Assembly: GCA_003022385.1 (NCBI GenBank)
Contig: PYGV01000019.1
Location: forward strand, 1-36,763
DNA from: a filamentous cyanobacterium CCP3
GTDB taxonomy: Bacteria > Cyanobacteriota > Cyanobacteriia > Phormidesmidales > Phormidesmidaceae
DNA: 36,763 nucleotides
Reading direction: 5' to 3'
A program made the translations under genes and the position numbers. The notes under the pieces were generated by a model that searched no databases, was not told the origin of the DNA, and saw only the letters and a list, made by a program, of their open reading frames with translations. Every line of letters starts with the position of its first letter. The first letter of the stretch is position 1. Of this stretch, positions 16,419-23,678 are shown one piece after another.

Positions 16419-16793
16419 CTACTGTTCAGAATTCACTTGCCTGATAATCACAATGTTTTCAGCAAACCCTAATACAATGATTAGCCGCGAAAACACTTGT
16501 AAAATGGCTTCCATTGTCCAGTTCTGACTTTGAAGCTCCCAGATCGTCACAATAATAGTGAGTCCAATCACCAATGAGGATAGGATGACCGATGAATTGC
16601 GGCGGCGGCGATAGAAGTGGATTGTCCTCTCCTGCCAAAATGGATTGAAAATACAAGCGATGTAGGACACTCCTGCACTCACGAGCAAACTGGTTTGAAG
16701 ACCCGAAGACAGGTTTGGGTATCCAAACGCGATCGCTGTCAAACAAACTCCCAGCGCCAGATACAGAAAAGTAAACAAGGTAGATCGTTTCAT
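16419..16793 (-). CDS. small hypothetical membrane protein
   Basis: This is about 124 residues from MKRSTLF at 16793, with GGAG eight bases upstream; a longer frame to 16838 would overlap the next gene. Four hydrophobic segments are visible: FTFLYLALGVCLTAIAFGY, LLVSAGVSYIACIF, SSVILSSLVIGLTIIVTIW and VFSRLIIVLGFAENIVII, with a basic loop YRRRRN between the second and third. No family is recognised. It probably resides in the inner membrane. Its start lies 20 bases from the stop of the small gene upstream on the same strand (16813), so the two may be co-transcribed. Confidence 0.6.
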   Translation of the reverse strand: MKRSTLFTFLYLALGVCLTAIAFGYPNLSSGLQTSLLVSAGVSYIACIFNPFWQERTIHFYRRRRNSSVILSSLVIGLTIIVTIWELQSQNWTMEAILQVFSRLIIVLGFAENIVIIRQVNSEQ

Positions 16794-16812
16794 TATTTCT
16801 TCTCCGGTGACG

Positions 16813-17103
16813 CTATTCTCTGTACCAAACCCGCACACATTGAAAGCAATCGACTTTAAGGCCTTGACTAATCATCACTGGGTAGTAACCATCACTGGTC
16901 GTCACTCCGTAGACATCATCACTTGTGCTTTCTATCGACCAATCGGGTAAAACAACGGTTTCAACATTGATTATCTGTATCGTTGTGCTTTCTATCCACT
17001 GATTTACAGCACTCACAACCTCCGAGAAAGATTCATACTGGGAAGGTCCGCCGAAGGGTCCTCGTTCAGTAATTCGAGGCGCAAAATCTTTGTACTGAAT
17101 CAT
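16813..17103 (-). CDS. small conserved hypothetical protein
   Basis: This is about 96 residues from MIQYKDFAPRIT at 17103, preceded by GGTG; four residues more are possible at 17115. The opening QYKDFAPRITERGPFGG, the middle VNQWIESTTIQIINVETVVLPDW and the end VDCFQCVRVWYRE resemble a widespread but uncharacterised bacterial family of about 100 residues with the pattern 'NVETVVLP...VRVWY'. I recognise the pattern but no function. It is soluble, without a signal peptide or membrane segment. It lies just upstream of the small membrane protein gene on the same strand. Confidence 0.65.
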   Translation of the reverse strand: MIQYKDFAPRITERGPFGGPSQYESFSEVVSAVNQWIESTTIQIINVETVVLPDWSIESTSDDVYGVTTSDGYYPVMISQGLKVDCFQCVRVWYRE

Positions 17104-17200
17104 TTGATTCACCATCTTAAAATTACAAAGTTGACAATCGATTCAAGCGATTCAAGAACCAGCATGATTTGGTTTGTTTAGCGCTACAACAACCATTGGA

Positions 17201-17863
17201 TCAGCGGCTGAACAGGTAGCTGAGCGAGAACGCCTCCCAGATCGCGCCGACGATGAACAGGGGGAGCGCAGTCAGGCTCAGCCAACCGAGTTGTTGCAGC
17301 CCACGGACGTAACCCTGACTAGGGTTACGAGCACCGATGGTGGCGGGATGGATCCAGGCTCGGCCGAGGATGTACGCGCCTAACATCAAGAGGGCGTAAG
17401 CCTGGAATTCAATGAGTAGCGTCAGCGAGTGCGGAATCCATACCACCGGGATCGATGTGGTGGAGGCTAGGCTCAAACCGATAGTGAATGCCTTATGCGC
17501 GAATATGGCGATGCCAGCGAAAGGAACGATTAGCGAGGGGAGCACGATCGACAGCACGCCGACCCTGATGACGTTGACTCCCAGGATGGTCAGCGCGAAC
17601 AGCCAAGGGTTATTGATCAGCGATCGGACAAGGTCTCCCGTTCCGTTGTCTTCTAGGGTGGCCAACTGAGTTGCGCCCAGGTTGGGGAAGACCATCGCCG
17701 CTACCATTCCGATGATGACTAAGCCATACACTATGGCGTTAATGATGAGGTAGGCGCGAAAATTGGCGCGAATGATCTGGAAGAGTTTGCGAAGCAAGCG
17801 GATGGGTCTTGCTGCATGACTCGGGTGAATAGGGCGCTTTGTGGCGATCGCTTTGCGAGACAT
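17201..17863 (-). CDS. SpoIIM-like integral membrane protein
   Basis: This is 220 residues with GGAG eight bases before the ATG. Five or so membrane segments are visible: YLIINAIVYGLVIIGMVAAM, WLFALTILGVNVIRVGVL, LPSLIVPFAGIAIFAHKAF, LTLLIEFQAYALLMLGAYIL and LGWLSLTALPLFIVGAIWEAF. The combination 'N..R...........G.......F.IG', IPHSLTLLIEFQAY and MLGAYILGR is typical of the stage II sporulation protein M superfamily, which is widespread in non-sporulating bacteria and often found with RDD proteins. The role in cyanobacteria is unknown. An RDD gene occurs at 21884 in the same block. The call rests on motif memory, not on an alignment. Confidence 0.6.
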   Translation of the reverse strand: MSRKAIATKRPIHPSHAARPIRLLRKLFQIIRANFRAYLIINAIVYGLVIIGMVAAMVFPNLGATQLATLEDNGTGDLVRSLINNPWLFALTILGVNVIRVGVLSIVLPSLIVPFAGIAIFAHKAFTIGLSLASTTSIPVVWIPHSLTLLIEFQAYALLMLGAYILGRAWIHPATIGARNPSQGYVRGLQQLGWLSLTALPLFIVGAIWEAFSLSYLFSR

Positions 17864-17986
17864 ATTTTTAGCTCCAATGTTGGGTGATGGATGCAGTGAC
17901 GCTTAAGAGTGATAGCCGCCGCATAGCGCAGGGCTGTCGATGATGTAAATCAGGGATTTCTAAATCCTTGGTTTTGGCGCTGGGGG

Positions 17987-19546
17987 CTAGAGGACGCAGC
18001 GATCGCCCTCTGCTGGGAGTTCAAGGTCGATCAGGTAATTGGCGACGATCGCATTGACGCAGGGGCTGGTGCCATCCATGGCGATGGTGTGCTGCTCTCC
18101 CTCAACGGTGAGCACGGTGCCGCCCAGGGCTTCAGCTAGACTGGCTCCAGCAGCGTAGGGGGTGGCAGGGTCGCCAGTGATGGAGATGATCAGCGTGTCG
18201 GGTAAGCCCTCCACGTTTTGAGCATGGGGGAAGCCGAGGGTCGGCTCACCGGGCCAGAACTCGCAGGCATCGCGGGTGACGCCCTCAACGTTGCGTCCGG
18301 TATCAAGAAAGGGGCTCACGTCGAAGATCTGGCGGCGCAGCTCTGCCTCCTGCTCAGGGGTGCGGCGCTCCTCGTCGTTACAATTGATGGCGAGCTGAGC
18401 ATCGACGAGGTTGCTCTCCAACCCTTCAACGATAAAGTCGTCACTGAGAGCGAGGAGTTTGTCGCCTCGGCCCTCGTTTTTGAGCTGGGCGATGCCGTCA
18501 ATAATTCGCGGCCACGCCTCGGCATCGTAGAGCCCCGAGAGGACGCTGCCAGTGCCAAACAAAAAATTCAGGGTGCGCCCCTCGCCCGCTGGCACGGGGT
18601 TATCGATCAGCGGCTGGAACAGATCTTGGAATACAGCGGTGGCCTGCTCGGGGTCGGTGCCCAGCGGACAGTCTGAGCTCTGGGCGCAAAACTCGGCCAT
18701 CAGATCGAACGAGCGCTGGAACGCAGCATGGAGCGCTAGGCGGCGTTCCGCGCTGCCCTGCCGAGGGTCGAGCGCACCGTCGAGGACCATCGCCCGGACA
18801 TTCTGCGGGAACATCTCAGCGTAGACCGCGCCCAATCGGGTGCCGTAGCTTCGCCCCAGGAAGGTCAGCTTTTCGTCGCCGAGGGCGGCGCGGAGCACGT
18901 CCATGTCCCTGGCTACATTGCGAGTGCCGACAGCAGCAAGCACCTGCTCACCGCCCGAGCCCTCGGCGCACTTCTCCATCAACTCGCGGGTGTCGTCGGC
19001 ACTCCATTCTCCCGACGTACCTAACAGCGTTGTCTGGTTCTCGCCCCGGTCGTTCTCTTGGTCGGTAAAGCAGTTGATGGCCGGGGTCGAGGCTCCGACC
19101 CCGCGAGGGTCGAACCCAACCAAGTCGAACCGTTGAACCATGGGAGTCTCCTTCAGACTCAATGCGGTGAAGGGGGTTTGAAGCGTGCCCGAGCCTCCAG
19201 GCCCGCCAGGATTGAGCACCAGAGAGCCGATCCGTTGGTCTGGCTCACCCTGAGCCGGTAGCCGCAGTACCGCGATTTGCATGGTCTCACCCTCAGGTTC
19301 GTCGTAATCTAGCGGCACCTCCAGGCGACCACATTCAAATGGATCAACGTACACTTGCGCCTCGGTCGCATTAGTCGCAAAATTCTGGCAGGAGCCGAAG
19401 GTCAGATCCTGGTTGTAAAATCGCGCCAGTTCCGCCGCTGGCTCCTGGGCTGACTGTGGCAGTGCGGCAGGTGCCCCAGCGAGGACAATCAACATCGCTG
19501 CTGTGCCTGTTAATAAGCGCCTGACGTAGGTCTTGGGAACGCGCAT
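17987..19546 (-). CDS. secreted alpha/beta hydrolase, TAP-like (tripeptidyl aminopeptidase/S33 type)
   Basis: This is about 519 residues from MRVPKTYVRR at 19546, chosen because AGGAGGAG precedes it and a clear signal peptide follows (LLTGTAAMLIVLAGAPAALPQS); the open frame extends to 19753 but would overlap the neighbouring gene. The oxyanion motif is LNPGGPGGSG, followed by DLVGFDPRGVG. The nucleophile elbow GRSYGT holds S233, the acid D459 lies in ITGDPATP and the histidine H486 in EGEQHT. Paired cysteines (for example SCQNF and FECG, EKC, SSDCPLG, SPC and DRC at the end) suggest disulfides in an exported enzyme. By family knowledge it releases peptides or hydrolyses esters/amides outside the cytoplasm. 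It follows the CPBP protease gene on the same strand by 181 bases. Confidence 0.88.
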   Translation of the reverse strand: MRVPKTYVRRLLTGTAAMLIVLAGAPAALPQSAQEPAAELARFYNQDLTFGSCQNFATNATEAQVYVDPFECGRLEVPLDYDEPEGETMQIAVLRLPAQGEPDQRIGSLVLNPGGPGGSGTLQTPFTALSLKETPMVQRFDLVGFDPRGVGASTPAINCFTDQENDRGENQTTLLGTSGEWSADDTRELMEKCAEGSGGEQVLAAVGTRNVARDMDVLRAALGDEKLTFLGRSYGTRLGAVYAEMFPQNVRAMVLDGALDPRQGSAERRLALHAAFQRSFDLMAEFCAQSSDCPLGTDPEQATAVFQDLFQPLIDNPVPAGEGRTLNFLFGTGSVLSGLYDAEAWPRIIDGIAQLKNEGRGDKLLALSDDFIVEGLESNLVDAQLAINCNDEERRTPEQEAELRRQIFDVSPFLDTGRNVEGVTRDACEFWPGEPTLGFPHAQNVEGLPDTLIISITGDPATPYAAGASLAEALGGTVLTVEGEQHTIAMDGTSPCVNAIVANYLIDLELPAEGDRCVL

Positions 19547-19727
19547 AATTCTCCTCCTGATGGAAGCTGTTGGTCGTGAGTTGGTCGTGAGTCGGTCACG
19601 ATTTTGTGGGTTGTTAGAAGAAATTTGAGACATGATGGTGGCCTCGTTGCCGTCCAACTCATCCGGCAAAGCACCTGGGGCGACCACCCAGCACCGACTG
19701 GCTGTTGTGGTACACACAACCAATGCC

Positions 19728-20468
19728 TCAGCCGATGAGGGCCAGCACGGCATGAACCGTCAGGTGGGCGATTATGGCGGCCTCTAGCCCGTAGCGCCAG
19801 AACAAATACCCCGCAACTACTGCAAATAAAGCATTTTGGAGCAGCAAGAACCCTAGTAGGGGTGGGGTTAACGGCAGTCCTAGGGCGATCGCAGCGGGCA
19901 AGTGGGCCAAAGCAAACCCCAGGGAGGAGACGGCAATGGCGACGACCACCCATTGGGTCTGGGGTTTACCCTGGCGCTGCTGCCCAAATCGCCAGCCCAG
20001 CCATAGCAGCAGCGTCATCAGTCCCCAGCGGATCAAAATTTCTTCGGTGATGCCGCCGTAGAGAAACCGCACTAGCAGCGGTGTGGGCTCAGACTCTCCA
20101 TAGGCGGATGGCAGCAGCGGGCGAGACAGTAGGGCGATCGCCGCCAGCAATCCGCCGCTGATCAACCCACCCACCACACCGGGCAGCAGTTGAGGAACCA
20201 TGGCTTGCCGCCACGATCGCCCAGCGGCCAGCGCCTCTGCCCCCGGTGCCATTAGCCCTAGCCGATGGGCCAAGAGCACGCCTATCAGCACCGCCACCGA
20301 CAGCAAAATCGTGGGCTGCACCAGCACCAGTAGCCTGACCACGGCGGCAGGTGGGGCACCCTCTGGGAGCGAGGGCAACGGCAGCAATACCAGGGATATC
20401 ACCCCAGCCATGCCTGCCAACCACAGCAGCCCAAACAGCTGCAGCCCAGCGTTTTTATGCTTAGCCAT
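19728..20468 (-). CDS. CPBP-family intramembrane metalloprotease (Rce1/CAAX-type)
   Basis: This is 246 residues with about seven or eight hydrophobic helices. The three family motifs are in order: EExxxR as TEEILIR (E142, E143, R147), FxxxH as FALAH (H189), and HxxxH/N as HLTVH (H235, H239). CPBP proteins act within the membrane; in bacteria they are linked to bacteriocin maturation or immunity and to processing of membrane proteins, and the substrate here is unknown. GAGG lies upstream of the ATG. A second, unrelated-looking CPBP gene lies immediately upstream on the same strand (66 bases of clear gap plus ribosome site), so the pair is probably co-transcribed. The secreted hydrolase follows downstream. 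Confidence 0.88.
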   Translation of the reverse strand: MAKHKNAGLQLFGLLWLAGMAGVISLVLLPLPSLPEGAPPAAVVRLLVLVQPTILLSVAVLIGVLLAHRLGLMAPGAEALAAGRSWRQAMVPQLLPGVVGGLISGGLLAAIALLSRPLLPSAYGESEPTPLLVRFLYGGITEEILIRWGLMTLLLWLGWRFGQQRQGKPQTQWVVVAIAVSSLGFALAHLPAAIALGLPLTPPLLGFLLLQNALFAVVAGYLFWRYGLEAAIIAHLTVHAVLALIG

Positions 20469-20547
20469 GACTCTATCCTCAATGTCATTTCAGAATTGTT
20501 TTCAAGCCTTCGCGATCGGGTGGTTATAGGTTTGCGAACTGACGAGA

Positions 20548-21534
20548 TCACCCACGATCTTGCGGTGGCTCTGGAAAACGGGTTGGGGTCTTACGCTTGA
20601 ACACTCCGTAGGCGATCGCCAGAAACACGGGTACGACAACCAGCATTGATAGAGCCGTATAGGTCGCGTGGAACTCGCTGACTGTGAATAGAGTTGGCGG
20701 GGTCACGCCGCTTCCAGTCACGGCGCTTCCGGCTACGCCCATCAAGAGATTGCCGCCGATGTTGTTCGCGAAGTGTACGCCGATGGCGAGTTCAGTGGTT
20801 CCGTCAATCAACGAAACCACGGTCCACACTAGACCCGGAACGAGGAAGTAGTTGAAGAAGACCGTGAGCCAGCCGCCAGCGCTCGCCTCCGGGTTGAGCA
20901 GGTGCGTCAGGGCGAAGATCACGGCTGGCAGCAGCGCCAGAAAGACGCGGTTAGACCAAACAATACTCGCACCCTGCAAAATGTAGCCGCGAAAGAACAG
21001 CTCCTCTGCGGTGGTCTGGATCGCAACGACAATCAGCGCGATCGGCACGAAGAGCGCGAACGTTGTGAGGTCAAAGTTAAAAGAGAAGGTGTCGGGATAG
21101 AAGAAGTACTGTCCCAACCCAGCGATCAGCCAGACTGGCACGAACCACGCCACAAACCCATGACCGACACGCCGCCAGCTAATCTTCTCCCGCGCTGTGA
21201 CCAGCGTCCGGGGATGACGCTGGTGAATGAGGGTGACGGCGATCAGGATTCCCGCGAGGAAGAATGGAAAACTTGCCCTGAACGCAACGAAGCCCCCCAC
21301 GAGGCCGAGTGCAGCATAATCCAGCCGATTGAACGCCGCAAGCGCCTCCTGACCGCCGAGCAAGAACGCAATGCGCGGGACAGTGATGCCGTTGACGATC
21401 AGTCCCACAAAAAAGATGACGACTAATCCCAGAACGTACCGCCACCCCCGATGCTTACCCCATCGGGCAGCCTCCACGTAGGTAACTTTTTTCGCTTCTG
21501 CCGTGATTCCTTTTTTTCTTTCGATGTTTTGCAT
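20548..21534 (-). CDS. CPBP-family intramembrane metalloprotease, second
   Basis: This is about 328 residues from the second ATG (21534), which has GGAG six bases upstream; the first ATG (21540) abuts that site too closely. It begins with a hydrophilic stretch of roughly 30 residues, then about eight membrane helices. Motifs, numbered from 21540: TTAEELFFRG (E179, E180, R184), FALTH (H213) and GVHFANN (H256). It is longer than the neighbouring family member and shows little direct similarity outside the motifs, so the two are not a recent duplication. Upstream lies a 350-base interval with a degenerate AraC-type promoter and a broken gene remnant, which may be its leader. The substrate is unknown. 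Confidence 0.88.
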   Translation of the reverse strand: MQNIERKKGITAEAKKVTYVEAARWGKHRGWRYVLGLVVIFFVGLIVNGITVPRIAFLLGGQEALAAFNRLDYAALGLVGGFVAFRASFPFFLAGILIAVTLIHQRHPRTLVTAREKISWRRVGHGFVAWFVPVWLIAGLGQYFFYPDTFSFNFDLTTFALFVPIALIVVAIQTTAEELFFRGYILQGASIVWSNRVFLALLPAVIFALTHLLNPEASAGGWLTVFFNYFLVPGLVWTVVSLIDGTTELAIGVHFANNIGGNLLMGVAGSAVTGSGVTPPTLFTVSEFHATYTALSMLVVVPVFLAIAYGVFKRKTPTRFPEPPQDRG

Positions 21535-21586
21535 CTTCATCTCCGTTCCCTTTGTGGGTCAATTCTGTGGTGCTTGGATCTGGTTG

Positions 21587-21760
21587 CTAATCCCAGTTGC
21601 CGATAGTTTCAGGATTTAACGATGACTTCGATAGATCTGGTATCACCAAATCCGGCATCTTTGGACATGCGCTTGCCCCTAGTCGAACCACAATCCGAGT
21701 GTCGACGGCCCCTATCAACGGAATTGCCGTGCTGTGCTTATATGCTTTTTGCACAAATTG
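21587..21760 (-). pseudogene. remnant C-terminal ORF downstream of AraC-type promoter site 3
   Basis: On the minus strand an open frame of 57 codons, without its own start, reads QFVQKAYKHSTAIPLIGAVD, then TRIVVRLGASACPKMPDLVI, then PDLSKSSLNPETIGNWD and a stop. The FVQKAYKH piece recalls the C-terminal domain of DJ-1/PfpI or large catalases, but the remainder does not, so no family is assigned. It lies just downstream of a promoter whose homologues drive complete enzymes. I infer a target gene that has lost its 5' part. The flanks of the 21535-21883 interval hold nothing else I can name. Confidence 0.35.
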
Positions 21761-21780
21761 TCTTTGCCTTAGCTAACTTG

Positions 21781-21841
21781 ATTGTATGAGTTTTAACACT
21801 CAACTTCTTTCAAATTCTTACGGTGATTTATTAGATTCCTA
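21781..21841 (-). promoter_or_regulatory. AraC-type promoter, degenerate (site 3)
   Basis: TTTCAAATTCTTA (21808-21820) matches the 13-mer of sites 1 and 2 at 12 of 13 positions. TATTAGATTCCTA (21829-21841), again 21 bp away, matches at 10 of 13. A -10-like TACAAT (minus strand, 21786-21781) follows 21 bases downstream, and the shared TGAGTTTTAA stretch between box and -10 confirms common origin with site 1. Confidence 0.5.
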
Positions 21842-21883
21842 GCTAGTCCTCTTGTCGACTCTCGCCCTTCAAAATTTTCTGAA

Positions 21884-22321
21884 CTATTGTTTCAGCACTG
21901 CAGTATTAAAAATTTTGTCGTGCCATGTCTCTTGTTCTTTGTCCACGAAAAACCAGAGATAGCCTAGCCCAAAGACTAGTCCACTTAGGAAATACCCCAA
22001 CGAGCCGCGTAGACCAGCCATTACAAAAGACAACGAATGTCCATCGGATTTAACTACCCTGATGTTCATCATTCCCATGCCAATTGATCGCTCTCGCTGA
22101 CTCCAAAGGTAACCAAAGTACAAAAAATGCCCAAATGTAGGAGCAAGGGAAAATACAATCACACTCGGAGCCACAAATAAATTTGGGACAGGTATTCCGC
22201 TATCAGCGTAAGCTCCGATGATCACTCCAATGGCAACCGCTGCTAGTGAATAGATGATTGAGAGAATAGCTTGATCAATCAACCATGCAGCAGCCCTTTG
22301 TAAGAAGGTCGCCTTATTCAT
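21884..22321 (-). CDS. RDD-family membrane protein
   Basis: This is about 145 residues from MNKATFLQRAAAWLID at 22321, where GAGGA lies at a good distance; the frame extends further upstream to 22450 but has no comparable site. The opening QRAAAWLIDQAILSIIY contains the Arg-Asp pattern that names RDD proteins. Further on are GHFLYFGYLWSQRERSIGMGMMNIRVV (the conserved 'T.GK...G..V'-like loop) and a final DKEQETWHDKIFNTAVL, also typical. There are three to four membrane helices. RDD proteins are small transport-like membrane proteins of mostly unknown role; some act as Na+/H+ antiporters. It is located downstream of the TetR gene on the same strand, 134 bases away, and may be under its control. 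Confidence 0.85.
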   Translation of the reverse strand: MNKATFLQRAAAWLIDQAILSIIYSLAAVAIGVIIGAYADSGIPVPNLFVAPSVIVFSLAPTFGHFLYFGYLWSQRERSIGMGMMNIRVVKSDGHSLSFVMAGLRGSLGYFLSGLVFGLGYLWFFVDKEQETWHDKIFNTAVLKQ

Positions 22322-22455
22322 CTTTATGTCCTCAAATGTTTTCCACAATTGTCTAAGCAAAATACTCTGAACAGCCTTTGCGGATGGCTGGAAGGAATTT
22401 GAGACATGAGGAACAACTCCTTTACTCTTGTTGCTAATTTCAGTTGTCAACTGGT

Positions 22456-23127
22456 TTAAGAATCGACAGGATCGCCGATCGCCCCACCTGTAGCTGTATG
22501 CACGGCGCGGGCCATCTGCCCAAGCGTGTTGCCAAGCGAGGTGGGATCGGCTCCTGCCATCAGGGCCGAACTGACGTCTTCACTGATAACGCGCACGACT
22601 GCGGTGGCCGCTGCGGCGTGCAGTCGCACCTCGATATCGTCAGGCGATCGCCGCAGGCGATCTGCGAAGATCTCGACCAGAGCGCGCTCTATTCGGTCGT
22701 TAGTCATCAGCCAGGCCGTCCGCACATCTGGCTCTTTTTCGGCCAGCACAGTCATCTTGATCACAGCCTGATCAAAGGCCTGCTGATCAGGATCTTTAGT
22801 ACGATTCATCGCCCACTCCATGAGGTGATCTTCCATGGAGACATCCCGAGGCCAGCGGCGCAATAGCGCCACAAACTCCTCGCCATCTTGCGCCAAGACC
22901 GGCTCGACACAGCTCTCCTTGTTGCGGAAGTACCGCCAGAGGGTGCGCACCGAGAGACCCACGGCAGCAGCGATTTGCTCGCCAGTCGTGGCAGCGACGC
23001 CTTGCTCCCAGAACAAACGCGCCGCCTCCCTCGAAATCTCCAGGCGTATCCGCTGCTGCCGCTGCTCACTCATCCTCCCTGGCTTGCGCTCGTTCTTCGT
23101 TGTGTCATTGGTACCGTCACTCCCCAC
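22456..23127 (-). CDS. TetR-family transcriptional repressor
   Basis: This is 223 residues from a GTG at 23127, which has GGGAAG six bases upstream; an internal ATG at 23073 has its purine stretch too close. The DNA-binding domain is RLEISREAARLFWEQGVAATTGEQIAAAVGLSVRTLWRYFRNKESC, with the typical TetR helix-turn-helix (TTGEQIAAAVGLSVRTLWRYF). The C-terminal part is helical and presumably binds a ligand and dimerises. A perfect 15-bp palindrome lies 23 bases upstream, overlapping the transcription start region, so autorepression is likely. Neighbouring candidates for control are the RDD gene downstream and, less likely, the CPBP genes beyond it. The effector is unknown. Confidence 0.92.
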   Translation of the reverse strand: MGSDGTNDTTKNERKPGRMSEQRQQRIRLEISREAARLFWEQGVAATTGEQIAAAVGLSVRTLWRYFRNKESCVEPVLAQDGEEFVALLRRWPRDVSMEDHLMEWAMNRTKDPDQQAFDQAVIKMTVLAEKEPDVRTAWLMTNDRIERALVEIFADRLRRSPDDIEVRLHAAAATAVVRVISEDVSSALMAGADPTSLGNTLGQMARAVHTATGGAIGDPVDS

Positions 23128-23149
23128 AGCAGTCTTCCCTTCAGGAATC

Positions 23150-23181
23150 TGTCACTAAGTGACAATATAGCGTTTAGTGAC
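23150..23181. promoter_or_regulatory. TetR operator palindrome plus half-site over the tetR promoter
   Basis: TGTCACTAAGTGACA (23150-23164) is a perfect 15-bp palindrome. A further AGTGAC half-site is at 23176-23181. A -10-like TATATT (minus strand, 23169-23164) lies between them, so a bound dimer would block transcription of the TetR gene that starts at 23127. Confidence 0.6.
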
Positions 23182-23302
23182 GCCATCGACAAGGGATTGC
23201 TTTACGAATCAGCACGTTCAATTTGAGTCAATAGCTATTCAAACGCTGGAAATGCTGTCAGGGAATGACATCTGAGAGACTCCGCCACAATCGGCAGGGA
23301 AG

Positions 23303-23505
23303 CTAGCGCACCTGCTTTGGTGTCATGCCAGTGAATCGCTTAAACTGTTGTGTCAAATGGCTTTGGCTAGAGAAGCCAACTTGCAGGGCAATGTCTGCGT
23401 TGGCGCAGCCTGTGCGCAGCACGTATCGCTAAATCTGTTTCCGGCAGCATCAATTTTGCTTGTTCTACGTATTGCTGAATCACGTACTGATGGCAGAGTT
23501 GATTC
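23303..23505 (-). pseudogene. broken third copy of the AraC regulator (C-terminal fragment)
   Basis: Read on the minus strand from about 23505, the fragment gives HQYVIQQYVEQAKLMLPETDLAI, then after a disruption DIALQVGFSSQSHLTQQFKRFTGMTPKQ and a stop at 23305-23303. It closely matches the last 60 residues of the regulator at 24601-25488. A 25-base insertion at 23400-23424 shifts the frame. Everything upstream of the second helix-turn-helix is missing. No 13-mer boxes follow it. It is a non-functional relic of the same duplicated module. Confidence 0.8.
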
Positions 23506-23678
23506 ATCTCCTCAAACCCTTGCCTGATCTTCGTATCTGTGGTTTGCCGCAGTAAAGCACAAGTAGACCTGCATAAACTTCGCGTTTTGAGGCTCTGTAA
23601 GTAGCTCAATCTAGAACTGATGCTCTGAATCAGTTAATTGGCTAACATGATTTGTCCACCGATTGGAGTTGATTTGAA

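Noticed and set aside
17954-17967. Intrinsic terminator after the TAP-like hydrolase gene
   Set aside because: GGATTTCTAAATCC is only a five-to-six-pair hairpin with almost no loop and no U-tract on the transcribed strand.
18218-18676. 152-codon plus-strand frame opposite the TAP-like hydrolase
   Set aside because: It is antisense to a gene with a complete catalytic triad and signal peptide; it is not independently supported.
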